64,000 nucleotides of DNA, taken from Sulfolobus tengchongensis. GTDB lineage: Archaea; Thermoproteota; Thermoprotei_A; Sulfolobales; Sulfolobaceae. The translations under genes and the position numbers were made by a program. Of the stretch, positions 18,950 to 28,245 are shown one piece after another. A model generated the notes under the pieces. The model was not told the DNA's origin and ran no database searches. It saw only the letters and a program-made list of their open reading frames with translations. Numbering within the stretch: the first letter of the stretch is position 1; each line of letters starts with the position of its first letter. Where the stretch lies: contig NZ_CP146016.1 in NCBI RefSeq assembly GCF_036967215.1, forward strand, positions 586,501 through 650,500, given 5' to 3'.

Positions 18950-18985
18950 ATTTTCATGACTGCAACCTTAGCACCATCACACGTT
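18950..18985 (-). repeat. Repeat family D, copy 3 (degenerate)
   Basis: The plus strand reads gattttcatgactgcaacct, sharing the TTTTCATGACT core with the other copies, but the GGGA part is lost. It directly adjoins repeat C copy 2. Confidence 0.4.
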
Positions 18986-19266
18986 TTTTCCTTTTGCTTC
19001 ATTTCCCCAAAATAACATTATTCTAATGTACTTTTTCATTTATTTCTTCACTTCGTTATTATAATTAAGTGATATTAATACAATTCGCAATAGAGCCCTG
19101 AATCACCTCTTCCGTTAAAAATGATCAAATATTCTCCTTTCAATTTGGACTTAATTCTAAATAAATACTTATTTTTATAATTATATAAAAGGAAAGGGAT
19201 TAATTTTATTATTCTAATCTTAAATTAAACAGTTTTTAGTGAAGCGTTAATTTCCGTTAATAACTA

Positions 19267-19788
19267 CTACGATTGATATCTTACCATTACCGGTACCTCA
19301 ATATTTGCTCCGTTTAAGTTTAATCCTAACATTACAGTATACCTTTCCCCAGAGACAAGAGAACTTCTATCACCAAAATATATTGTTATCTCATTATTTC
19401 CAGAGTTTAACGTACTTTCGCTGATGTAAGTTGCTGAAATATAAGGATTCTTAATATATGCTGAAGTTATGGATGCTGGTGATGATAATTGAATTTCAAG
19501 CTTAAGATAACCATTCTCTATTGCATTTTTGCTCACTATTCTAATCGATGGCTTCTTATCCCCTATCTTAGGAAAACCAAATTCACCTTTTTGAGTATCC
19601 TTTTCTATTTGGTCCATTATATCAGATATTTGATTTCTTATTGAGTCTAAATCTGCATTTTTAGTTTTAAACGTTTTGACAATAACTCTAGTCGTACTAA
19701 TTTGTTGAGTTAATGAGCTTCCGCAATTCATACAAAATTTTGCTCCGTCTGGATTCGTATAACCGCAGTTAGGACAAAGTATGGGCAT
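19267..19788 (-). CDS. Zinc-ribbon protein with C-terminal beta domain
   Basis: A 173-aa protein. Residues 4-22 form a zinc ribbon with two CxxC pairs (CPNCGY and CMNCGS). A charged linker follows, then a beta-rich C-terminal domain from about residue 80. That domain resembles the C-terminal 95 residues of the PH-like protein at 25577-26386: both have a S/AGxxEI/VxI step, an L/YTVMLGL-type strand and the ending I-x-V/I-P-x-M/A-R-Y/F-Q. No catalytic motif is visible. It may be an adaptor for nucleic acid or protein binding. The function is unknown. Confidence 0.7.
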   Translation of the reverse strand: MPILCPNCGYTNPDGAKFCMNCGSSLTQQISTTRVIVKTFKTKNADLDSIRNQISDIMDQIEKDTQKGEFGFPKIGDKKPSIRIVSKNAIENGYLKLEIQLSSPASITSAYIKNPYISATYISESTLNSGNNEITIYFGDRSSLVSGERYTVMLGLNLNGANIEVPVMVRYQS

Positions 19789-19846
19789 GTAAAAATATCT
19801 TTTATACTAATATAAAAATTTTTCTATTTTTAACACTGAGTATGTT

Positions 19847-20142
19847 CATAGTGTCGCTATGAAGGTATAAATTCCGTAAGAGGCCTCTCTCATAGTACTA
19901 ATGAGTACTTCGTAATACCTAAGCTTTTACTAACAGCCTTATAAACCCTCTTGAACCTAACTATCGCATAGGGATGAGTGTAGGGACTCATTAGGATCAA
20001 CTGGGGAAACGATAGCATGTTGGAAGTACGAGTTGTAATTATCGCTTATTCAGATTCCCTTCTCTGGAAGATATTACATAAGTTCGTTAAACGTGTTCTC
20101 ATCGCGATTAGAGAAGGAAACATACATACCCTTATTTAAGGA
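19847..20142 (-). pseudogene. Relic of an IS1-type transposase, 3' end
   Basis: On the minus strand this matches the second half of the IS1 element at 57063-57809: gggtatgtatgtttcc, gatgagaacacgttta, ttccccagttgatcctaatg and agtccctacactcatcccta all recur in order. It ends in the terminal repeat at 19850-19880. The 5' half is gone, as is the reading frame. The rest of the 20143-20283 gap is A/T-rich. Confidence 0.75.
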
Positions 20143-20285
20143 GATGAATCAAGTAAAAATCCACCTATAAACGGTACTCCCCAAATTCAATTTATAAAAA
20201 ATATTACTAAGATTTTATTTTAGACTAACGGAAAAATATGAATTAAAACTCAAGAAACAAATTGAACTCAACGAGAGAAAAACAC

Positions 20286-20346
20286 TTGTGGGAGAGTAGG
20301 TAATACTAGAATAGTGATAATACCCATGAACCCCCTACCCTCCCAC
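20286..20346. repeat. Inverted repeat ahead of the ISH3-type ORF
   Basis: The arms tgtgggagagtagg (20288-20301) and cctaccctcccaca (20334-20347) can pair, with one arm overlapping the first codons of the transposase. It may be an element end or a hairpin that hides the start. The exact IS boundaries cannot be fixed by eye. Confidence 0.4.
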
Positions 20347-21373
20347 AATATAAACATTCAAAAACTAGCCTATATAACACTTTCCTTGTTAAACTTCAAG
20401 GGAAGAAAAGGAGAAGAAACAGCAAAAACACTAATATCAGCTTCCATATGGCAAGACTCAATAGAAAACAAATCAAAAGAATACAAAACATCACCACAAA
20501 CCATAAGAAATTACATAGAACAACAAGGAATACAACTAGTAGACAAAATGCTACAAGAAATACAAAAAATTGCAAAAGAACTACTAAAAGGAGTAGAGGA
20601 AGTGAACATAAGCATAGACTGGACGGGAATAAAATACTGGGGGAAAAAGGTAGAAGGACTAGGAAGTGGGGAAAAGGGGTACCAATGGAACTACGCAACA
20701 GCAACAACAAAACACAACGACAAAACCGTGATTCTCGCATTTGTACAATACACAAGTGGAATGAGCGAGGATGAGATAGTGAAAATGCTAGTGGAGCAAG
20801 TCCTTTCCCTAGGATTCAAAATCGGTATAATAGCACTTGATGCAGGCTTTTACAGTATTGAGGTTATAAGGTTCCTCTCGCAGTTCAAGTACATTATTTC
20901 TATTCCAGTTGGTGATGTTAAGATTTATGATGAGTATGATGGTACTTATACTACAAGGAGCAAGAGGGAGAAGGATCAAGTTAGTTTTAGGTTGATTGTT
21001 CATGGTCGTGAGGTTACGAGGAAGGGTAAGTGTCGCGTTGAGTATATTGCTAGGGGTACTAATCTTGATTTGCCTAAACATGAGGTTTTGAGGTTGTATG
21101 ATGGGATTAGGAATCCCATTGAGACTTCTTATAGAGAGATTAAGGGTTTTCTTGTTTTTACTTGTTCTTAGGAGTTGGGTTTTTCGCTTGTTTGTCTTTG
21201 TTTTGGCTATGTTTTTGTACTCTTTGTTCTTTAAGGGTGTTGTCAAGAGGGTTGATTTCAAGCTTTTCCTTGCCTTAATCTTTGTAAATGAGATAGAGAA
21301 TGAGTTTATATCACGATTTATTAAAATTATGGAACCGCTTTTTATTAATTTTAATTTATTTTTAAGGAGGTGA
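20314..21373 (+). pseudogene. ISH3-family transposase (ISC1225/ISC1439-like), frameshifted
   Basis: The first frame (20314-21171, 285 aa) contains the DDE features SIDWTGIKYWGK (first Asp), ALDAGFYSIEVIRFL (second Asp) and PIETSYREIKGFLVFT (the YREI Glu box). It then stops early. The next frame (from about 21155) continues with WVFRLFVFVLAMFLYSLFF and RVDFKLFLALIFVNEI, the usual C-terminus. One indel near 21155 therefore splits the gene. A programmed frameshift is possible, but no clear slippery motif plus structure is visible, so decay is likelier. A/T- and K/N-rich codon use in the first half differs from neighbours. Confidence 0.8.
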
Positions 21374-21531
21374 TTTTAGGGACTACCGGTAAGGGCGAAG
21401 TAGTTCACTACTTTCTAACTACTTTTGATTAAGAAGAGTAACACTACGTGAGAACATCTTACTCTTCATATCAGCAAACTCAAAGTATGTTAATACTACT
21501 CCCAATCTTTCTATTCATCTGTTATCAAGAA

Positions 21532-22371
21532 CTATATTGCAATACTGGATAATATTATTCCTATGACTACAATTCCTAAAGAAATGGAGTAGAGGGTAGC
21601 TAATGGTCCTCCAATAATGAGATAAAGAACTACAATTGGTATCAGTTCCAGACTGCTAAGTATGTTAACTAAACTTCCTTCTCCTCTGCTATATCCTGCC
21701 TTCATGAAACCATTGGCCTCTAATAAAAGTGCAAGACCTAGACTGAACCCAGCCAGAATCGTCCATGGAATTAAGTCAACAGAGATCGTTTGCCTAATTG
21801 CAAAGGGGAAAAAGAAAATTACCTCTCCTAGAAAAATTCCTATGCTGGAGTTCAGGAGTTCCTCTTTAGACGTTATATATAAAACGTATGTGCCTAAGGA
21901 GTAGAGGACTGCTATTACAATTCCTAAGAGAGCTGGTACTATGTTAAACTTCTGTGTAGGAACGTACATTAGCCCTAATCCTAATGCGGAGATCGCTGAT
22001 CCTATTATTAAAAGACTGGGTCTTTTAGGTTTACTTGACCGTAATGTGAGGAGAGTAAAGAAGAAAAGGTTTAGCTGGGAAAAAGAACCGGCTATTCCAA
22101 GGCCAGATTCTGTGATTAGATTGTAGAAAACGTAATTTCCTGTGGCGAAGGCAAACCCTCCAAGAATAGGTAGGATTAACTTTTGAAGATTTAGCCTATT
22201 CACATGCCTAGCGTTAGCTATTAAGGAAAGAATCAAAGCGAAAGTCATTATTATTTCTAAGGAAATGCCATAGTTTCTAAATGAGGAGATTATATCAGAT
22301 GCCAATAACCACACTGAGTACGTAAAGGAAGAGGCAGTGGCTAGGATATATCCCCAAATATTACTCTTCAT
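21532..22371 (-). CDS. EamA/DMT-type transporter
   Basis: A 279-aa, very hydrophobic protein with about ten membrane helices and an internal two-fold repeat typical of the drug/metabolite transporter superfamily (LLAS, FATGNYVFYNLI and LGLGLMYVPTQ are DMT-like). The substrate cannot be read from sequence. Its start overlaps the end of the GNAT-membrane gene by 11 bases, so both are made from one transcript. Confidence 0.8.
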   Translation of the reverse strand: MKSNIWGYILATASSFTYSVWLLASDIISSFRNYGISLEIIMTFALILSLIANARHVNRLNLQKLILPILGGFAFATGNYVFYNLITESGLGIAGSFSQLNLFFFTLLTLRSSKPKRPSLLIIGSAISALGLGLMYVPTQKFNIVPALLGIVIAVLYSLGTYVLYITSKEELLNSSIGIFLGEVIFFFPFAIRQTISVDLIPWTILAGFSLGLALLLEANGFMKAGYSRGEGSLVNILSSLELIPIVVLYLIIGGPLATLYSISLGIVVIGIILSSIAI

Positions 22372-24373
22372 ATCTCCTTCTTCTCCTATTTCTCAGCAAA
22401 ATAAAGTAAGCGAGTAATAGTAACGTAAAGGTTATCCCTATAACAGGTATGAAGGGAAATACGTGAGTTCTCAGAAAACTGCTTCCAGCCTCAATAATCT
22501 GAATAATTGCTAGAATTACTAAAAGGTATTGTACGATCTCCAGTTTCCTATTTTCTGAAAGCTGATATCTTACATCCAACTCTCTACTTAAACTCCCTGC
22601 AGCTTCCTTTACCCTTACATATAAGTTGTCAATTCCCATCTTTTTCTGTCCTAACCTAATCACTTCCCTCACAGATTCATAAAGCCCTATATCCAAAACG
22701 TTCAATTCAAGCAATCTCCTATACAGTCTTCTCTCTAAGCTTATTAGGGTTTCGTACTCTTCCCCAATTTTCTCTACGCCTCTTTTACTAACTAGGAAAT
22801 GATAGAGAGAAGTAAGGGTTACTAATTGCTCTCTCAATACTTCTATCTCTCCTAAATATTCGCTCTCTATGGCCATCTCTATTTCATTGTTGGTGAAATC
22901 AGAGAGGAATGTATGGAGTGGGACTCCAAAGATCTCCTCAAAGTTGTTTAGGAGAGTGCTTTTATTTTTGCACAATACTAAGGAAGCCCTAGATTCGTAC
23001 ATAACCATGATTCCCTTAACCACACTTACATTAGATCCTCTAAGTACTCTTTTCAATTCGCCCTTAGAAATTGACATGAAGCTAGGATCAAGGTCAACGA
23101 AACCGTAAATGTTTTCCTTTTTTAGTTTACCGTAGTACCCCTTAATGAAGAAGATGGGGTAAACGTCAATATCCTCTTTAACGTCTTTGTTGATGAGTTT
23201 TCTTATGGTTTCTGTAATGAAATTTATTGCTCTTTGTCCATTAATCTTAAGGGAATCGAGTTGTACCATGCTTATCAATGTTGTAGGTAAAATGAGTGAG
23301 TGACTTCTGATGACTAATTCGATCATGAGAATTCCATTGGATTTGTATAAACCCAGTAGTTTCACATTTGCATCTATCCCTATCTCTTCGCCATCAGATC
23401 TAAGTACAGAAAGTTTAATTGGATTCTCCAATTCAAATCTGATAATCTTTCTGTGCTCTATGTAATAAGGGGTTAAATTTATTTCATCTCTATATTTTCT
23501 AACTCGAACCTCAGGGGAGTTACATGAAATAGTACCTTCTTTGCACATTTTACTAATGTTCTTCATAATATTTTCATTAGTTCTATCGAAAACTTTCACT
23601 GATTCCCCCAAGGTGAAAAGATCCACTGAGAAAAGTATGTGAATGGAGAACTCATGGGGGATAATAGTTCCTGGATGTTCTAAGCTTATAGAACTCGCCT
23701 TGATCTGAGATGACATTATCTTATATTCCTCAGTTTCCTCAGGATTATCGATTGACATCGCGTACTTAAAATAGTCCTTAATCGCATTTAGAAGGGTCTT
23801 TCCGTTAATTTCATCAGATTCATCTAATGGTTTGTACATTAATCTTAAGTTTTCAGCCCTATGTTTTCCCGGAGATAGAGGTGGTTGTATATATTTAATT
23901 GGAATTAGTTTATAACCTAGGTTTACCCAAAATAAGATAGAGTTGTTTTTCATACCCTTTTCTATGTCCTCAACCTCTATGAGTATGCCCTTTACCTCTT
24001 TTCCAACTTTTTTAGCATCCTCACTTACCTTTTCTACGAAAGCCTTTTCTAGCATAGATCCTAATCCTTTTCCTCGAAACTCCTCAGCTACTGCTAAGAA
24101 CTCTATTATACCCACTGATGCTTCCGCATAATAATCTCCTATTACGAATCCAATAACTTTTCCTTCCGTTTTTGCAATTAGAATATGGTAGTTGTTTTGA
24201 CCATAATATGAAGTTTCCTTTAGGGAAAGGTATTTCTTAAGATTCTCTATAGTTTCAGCTTCTTCCTTTACTGGAAATAGTTTTTGATATAGAGAGTACA
24301 TTTCCTCAAGCATATCCTCATCTTGAGGCGTTAACTCCACTATATCGCTAATGGTCTTAAAGGTCTCCTTCAT
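22361..24373 (-). CDS. GNAT acetyltransferase fused to a large unknown and membrane domain
   Basis: A 670-aa protein. Residues 10-185 form a GNAT domain with the acetyl-CoA loop EEFRGKGLGSMLEKAF and the following strand GILIEVED. Residues 190-570 are an unassigned alpha/beta region. Near the C-terminus there is a helical part (LEIVQYLLVILAIIQIIEAG) and a transmembrane helix (FIPVIGITFTLLLLAYFILL) ending in RNRRRRR, giving a cytoplasmic enzyme tethered to the membrane. It is the first gene of a two-gene operon with an EamA transporter. One idea is that it acetylates a compound or protein handled by the transporter. Confidence 0.65.
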   Translation of the reverse strand: MKETFKTISDIVELTPQDEDMLEEMYSLYQKLFPVKEEAETIENLKKYLSLKETSYYGQNNYHILIAKTEGKVIGFVIGDYYAEASVGIIEFLAVAEEFRGKGLGSMLEKAFVEKVSEDAKKVGKEVKGILIEVEDIEKGMKNNSILFWVNLGYKLIPIKYIQPPLSPGKHRAENLRLMYKPLDESDEINGKTLLNAIKDYFKYAMSIDNPEETEEYKIMSSQIKASSISLEHPGTIIPHEFSIHILFSVDLFTLGESVKVFDRTNENIMKNISKMCKEGTISCNSPEVRVRKYRDEINLTPYYIEHRKIIRFELENPIKLSVLRSDGEEIGIDANVKLLGLYKSNGILMIELVIRSHSLILPTTLISMVQLDSLKINGQRAINFITETIRKLINKDVKEDIDVYPIFFIKGYYGKLKKENIYGFVDLDPSFMSISKGELKRVLRGSNVSVVKGIMVMYESRASLVLCKNKSTLLNNFEEIFGVPLHTFLSDFTNNEIEMAIESEYLGEIEVLREQLVTLTSLYHFLVSKRGVEKIGEEYETLISLERRLYRRLLELNVLDIGLYESVREVIRLGQKKMGIDNLYVRVKEAAGSLSRELDVRYQLSENRKLEIVQYLLVILAIIQIIEAGSSFLRTHVFPFIPVIGITFTLLLLAYFILLRNRRRRRYEE

Positions 24374-24659
24374 ATGGTATCAAGCCTTAGGACTCCAATA
24401 CTTATTTATATTCTAAATTAAAAATTTTAATTAAAACTTATGAAGTAGGAATAGAATTTATTATAAGAGTGAATCTTTGAGTATTTTAGATAGGCTGACT
24501 GTTCCCGCCTTTGTGAGATCATCAACTCATGTTTCTCATTTAACGGGTGATCGAGAGACTCAGAGAACCCCTCCCATATACCGCTATGAAATCACGATGA
24601 TCTTCATAATCACACTTCTCATACTTAAGCATGCGATATGCTATGATGAAACGTTATGA

Positions 24660-25166
24660 GTTCCAACAAATAAGCGGGCAGAAAGCTTATCTATAAGAGA
24701 TTTTTGTTAGTGTGTGGAATATGGTTTTAATTTTAGGTTTTATTGTTTTTCTGTGTAGTGTTATTTTTGTTATTGGTTGTTTTAGGAACCACGCTACTAC
24801 CTTGTCAACGTTCTAGTATTTTGATACGTCACTGTAGGAGCATTGCATTATTATCATTACTATTAGTGCTCTTATTATGAAGTTGTCTAAGTCTTTGAGT
24901 AGGGTTATTAGTACGTAGTTTATTTTGACAAGATTTTTATGTTTTGATTAGAGGGGACTGGGAGGTCTTGGCTTATGTAGACCTTCATGGTATTATGTTC
25001 TCCCAGTCTCCCTTAAGTATTATGCTTGTTATTATCCCTTAGCTAAATTCAATTAGTTTTTAATACTTTCTTAGTATTTTGTATTCTTTTAATACAAGAG
25101 AAACTAGTTTTATTCAATTTTATGCAAGTGGGACACTCTCTCAAGGATTTTCAAGTGGATTTAAGG
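24660..25166. other. Gene-free region with IS debris and a strong hairpin
   Basis: From 24374 to 25576 no gene is visible. At 24667 there is an aataagcgggcagaaa block that recurs at 31088 and, inverted, near 42940, probably an IS end. At 24952-25013 arms ggggactgggag and ctcccagtctccc enclose a second pair AGGTCT/AGACCT, giving a nested stem-loop. The T-rich plus strand between them looks like decayed transposase sequence, but I cannot name it. Confidence 0.4.
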
Positions 25167-25229
25167 TGGTTTATCTTATAAAGAGAACGTTATTTTCCCC
25201 TAGTAATCTTGAAAAACCCCCCACAAAGT
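25167..25229 (+). repeat. Miniature repeat family B, partial copy
   Basis: It has the inner aaagagaacgttatttt and the right end gaaaaaccccccacaaagta of family B. The left end is too diverged to place. The remaining 25230-25576 interval is A/T-rich and includes the promoter of the next gene. Confidence 0.45.
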
Positions 25230-25576
25230 AAATAGAGGGAAATGAAATAAAAGACCATACCTAAAAGGTGATTATTCATCGATTGTAGATCATGTTAAAG
25301 CTAAGCTAAAAGTCTTGTATGAAGCTACAAGATATATGAGATCTTTAAGACTGCAAGTATCTGTAGGAAAATCCATAAGCAGGAGAAGGTACCACCCATA
25401 AAATTCATAGCGTCATTGTACAGATATAAAGGGATGTGATATTTGTTAAATATTATTGGACTTTTTTGAAATATAATGTAATAAATATGTCAACTCAACT
25501 ATTATTGAAAAACTCGGATGCTAAATACACTATATTAGATAGAAAAAAATATAAAGTTAAACATATATAGAAAAAT

Positions 25577-26386
25577 ATGGCATCTAGTTCAGTGGCAAAT
25601 AAAGTTTTCCAAAAATTATTACTGCCTAATGAGAATTTAATCGACTACATTCCCCATAGAGCATTAAACAACTTCTATATTGGTCTAACAAATTTTAGAG
25701 TATTGGTAATCGACAATCGTCAAAAAAGAGAAAAAATCACCGAAATACCCTTAAATAGTATAACAAAAATATCTACTAATTATCAATCTAAAAGACCTAT
25801 TGCAGTTGGAGTAGGGTTTATAGTATTAGGAGCAATTTTACTTAGAGTATATATTGGAATCTTCTTCATTATCGTAGGTATTTTAGCACTACTCGGCAAG
25901 CAGAAGACTGGGGAATTAATAATTAATACAGATTCAAAAACATTTACTTTTAAAATTCTACGCATAGAGAAGAAAGAATTAGATGAATTTGAGACTAGAA
26001 TAAGAGAAATTTTAGAAGGGAAAATTACATTACCTTCGCCTCCTCCGATAGACTCACCTCAATTTGATGTACAACCTCCTCCCAATACTGCAGAGCCGAT
26101 TGTAAATACGACAGGATCAGCTATCATTAAGAGCAACGGTGATGTTATTGCGAACATACAAGTAACTACTCCAACAATTCTTTTAACTGCAAAAATTGAT
26201 GGGACCAATTACTATTCTGTACTAATAATGCCACAGAGCATACCAGCCGGTAGTACTGAAGTTAAAATAAAATTATCTCCACTTCCTATTCAGCTTAACC
26301 CTGATAAGATATATTCACTCACTTTAACAGCTGAATCAAATGGTAATAAATTTGACATTCGTATTCCAGCTCGTTTTCAATATTAG
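25577..26386 (+). CDS. Membrane PH-like protein with C-terminal beta domain
   Basis: A 269-aa protein. Residues 1-140 resemble a bacterial-type PH domain (YIGLTNFRVLVIDNR, KITEIPLNSITKIS) interrupted by a membrane hairpin at residues 74-107 (PIAVGVGFIVLGAILL and IGIFFIIVGILALLG). A proline-rich linker (SPPPIDSPQF, QPPPN) follows. The last 95 residues form the beta domain also seen in the zinc-ribbon protein at 19267-19788. The protein probably presents this domain at the membrane. The partner and role are unknown. Confidence 0.65.
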   Translation: MASSSVANKVFQKLLLPNENLIDYIPHRALNNFYIGLTNFRVLVIDNRQKREKITEIPLNSITKISTNYQSKRPIAVGVGFIVLGAILLRVYIGIFFIIVGILALLGKQKTGELIINTDSKTFTFKILRIEKKELDEFETRIREILEGKITLPSPPPIDSPQFDVQPPPNTAEPIVNTTGSAIIKSNGDVIANIQVTTPTILLTAKIDGTNYYSVLIMPQSIPAGSTEVKIKLSPLPIQLNPDKIYSLTLTAESNGNKFDIRIPARFQY

Positions 26387-26740
26387 CCTTTTAATCCCAC
26401 TATGAAGATATCCACTTCACTTACATGGTAAATAGATCAGTTCTAATAGTATGATTGATTCTCTATATAGTATCTATATGCTATAAGAATTCAAGTTTGC
26501 CCCCCAGAACTAGTTTTTATATCTGAGTTACTTTAATAAAATATTTATAATTTCAATATTATTTTAATCTTCAACGTTATTGAAAGATTGATAGGGTGAG
26601 AGAATAATTTCCTTCACTTTTACTACGACGTGAAACTTCTAAATGCTCAATTAAACTATGATAGATTTTATGGGACTTAATGAATCTTCTCTCTAAAAGG
26701 TATTTATACTAGATTTTGAATTTTATTATGTGAAAGAATC

Positions 26741-28225
26741 TTGTTAACCTTTGACTACATATTGAGAAGAGCCTCTTCCTTATTTCCCCGAAAGGAAATA
26801 GCTGACGTTGAAAGTAAGAAAACGTATGAAGAAGTTTATGAAGAATCTCTACGTCTAATAACTTATTTAAAATCCTTAGGTATAGGCAGGGGAGATGTTG
26901 TTGCTATTTTAGGACTTAATACCATAAAATTTGTGGAATTAATCTACTCCATAACCTCAATGGGAGCTATTGCTTACCCTGTGAATATTAGACTTCCACC
27001 AGAACAATTATTATACACATTAAATAAGTCTCATTCAAAATTTCTTGTTTATGATAATATTTTTAAAGATTATGCAAGCTTAGTTAAGTCGAAAACTAAT
27101 CTCAAAACGATATCCTTCGATGAGCTGAAATTCACTGAGGATAAAGGCAAGTCACTATGTAATGCCCATGATAATGCAGTTATACTATTCACCAGTGGAA
27201 CTACTGGAGTTCCCAAAGCAGTGATGTACACTCATGAAAAGATGATTAGTGGAGCATTAGCGATATTAAATCAGTTATCATACTACAATGCGCCGGCCAA
27301 GCTAAGTCAAAATGACGTAATGTTCCCTCAGATACCCATTTATCATATCTTATCATGGGGGTCTTTGATAATAGGTCCTATGCTTGGTGCGAAATTGGTA
27401 TATGGGGGAAGATTTGACCCTAAGACTGCATTAACAATTATAGAAAAGGAAAATGTAAGCTGGATCAGTGTGGTTCCCACAATGATGCAAATGCTACTGG
27501 ACGCAGGTCTAAATAAAAAGGGTTTGAAGGTGTTGATTGGTGGAAGTCCAATTCCGGATGGATTAGTGAAGAAAATGAGGGAATTAGATATGCATTTTTC
27601 AGCGATATATGGGGGTACAGATATGCTAGCAGCGTCAATAACCATAGAGACTGAGTCAATATTAAGCGGAAGACTGGAACCTCATAAGGTTACTCATCCT
27701 GTGCCAATGGCAGAGTTCAAGATAAACTCTAGCTCGAGAAATGAACCTGGGGAAATCCTATTCAGAGCACCTTGGATTCCAGACGGTTACTTTGAAGATA
27801 AGGAAAAAACGTTAGAATCGTTCACTGAAGATGGATGGTTCAAAACAGGGGACATAGGTTATATTGCTGAAGATGGAGGTATAGTAATTTTAGATAGACT
27901 AAAAGATATAATAAAGAGTGGAGGAGAATGGATACCTTCCAGCATTTTAGAAGCTGCTATATCAGAACTTCCCTTTGTCTCATTGGTAGCAGTAGTTGCA
28001 AAGAAAGATGAAAAATGGGGCGAAAGGCCCGTAGCTTTCGTTAAACTATCAAAGGATACCGAAGGAGCGAAAGAGAAAATATTGGATCATCTTAAGAAAC
28101 TAGCTCAAGATGGGAAAATAAATAAGTTCTGGATTCCAGATGATATAATCATTGTAGACAACATTCCCTTAACGGGAACTGGTAAAATTGACAAAAAGGC
28201 TTTAAGAAGTGGTTTAGACAAATAA
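26741..28225 (+). CDS. Acyl-CoA synthetase (AMP-forming, ANL superfamily)
   Basis: A 494-aa enzyme that activates a carboxylic acid with ATP and CoA. It shows the P-loop-like motif LFTSGTTGVPKAVMYTH, AIYGGTDM in place of YGxTE, GWFKTGDIGYI and RLKDIIKSGGEWI, and the catalytic Lys region PLTGTGKIDKKALR. The start is TTG; nearby ATG and GTG codons are out of frame or followed by stops. The acyl-CoA dehydrogenase starts 21 bases after the stop, so the pair probably oxidises a medium- or long-chain or branched acid. Acyl preference cannot be read from sequence. Confidence 0.9.
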   Translation: MLTFDYILRRASSLFPRKEIADVESKKTYEEVYEESLRLITYLKSLGIGRGDVVAILGLNTIKFVELIYSITSMGAIAYPVNIRLPPEQLLYTLNKSHSKFLVYDNIFKDYASLVKSKTNLKTISFDELKFTEDKGKSLCNAHDNAVILFTSGTTGVPKAVMYTHEKMISGALAILNQLSYYNAPAKLSQNDVMFPQIPIYHILSWGSLIIGPMLGAKLVYGGRFDPKTALTIIEKENVSWISVVPTMMQMLLDAGLNKKGLKVLIGGSPIPDGLVKKMRELDMHFSAIYGGTDMLAASITIETESILSGRLEPHKVTHPVPMAEFKINSSSRNEPGEILFRAPWIPDGYFEDKEKTLESFTEDGWFKTGDIGYIAEDGGIVILDRLKDIIKSGGEWIPSSILEAAISELPFVSLVAVVAKKDEKWGERPVAFVKLSKDTEGAKEKILDHLKKLAQDGKINKFWIPDDIIIVDNIPLTGTGKIDKKALRSGLDK

Positions 28226-28245
28226 GGATAATAGAGGTTTGTTAA

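Noticed and set aside
20396-20774. Overlapping open frames on both strands inside the ISH3-type transposase
   Set aside because: They are low-complexity shadows (Leu- or Arg/Asn-rich) of the A-rich transposase frame, which has the DDE motifs.
21155-21180. Programmed frameshift in the ISH3-type transposase
   Set aside because: The region has T-runs but no convincing slippery heptamer with a following structure, and ISH3 transposases are normally single-frame.
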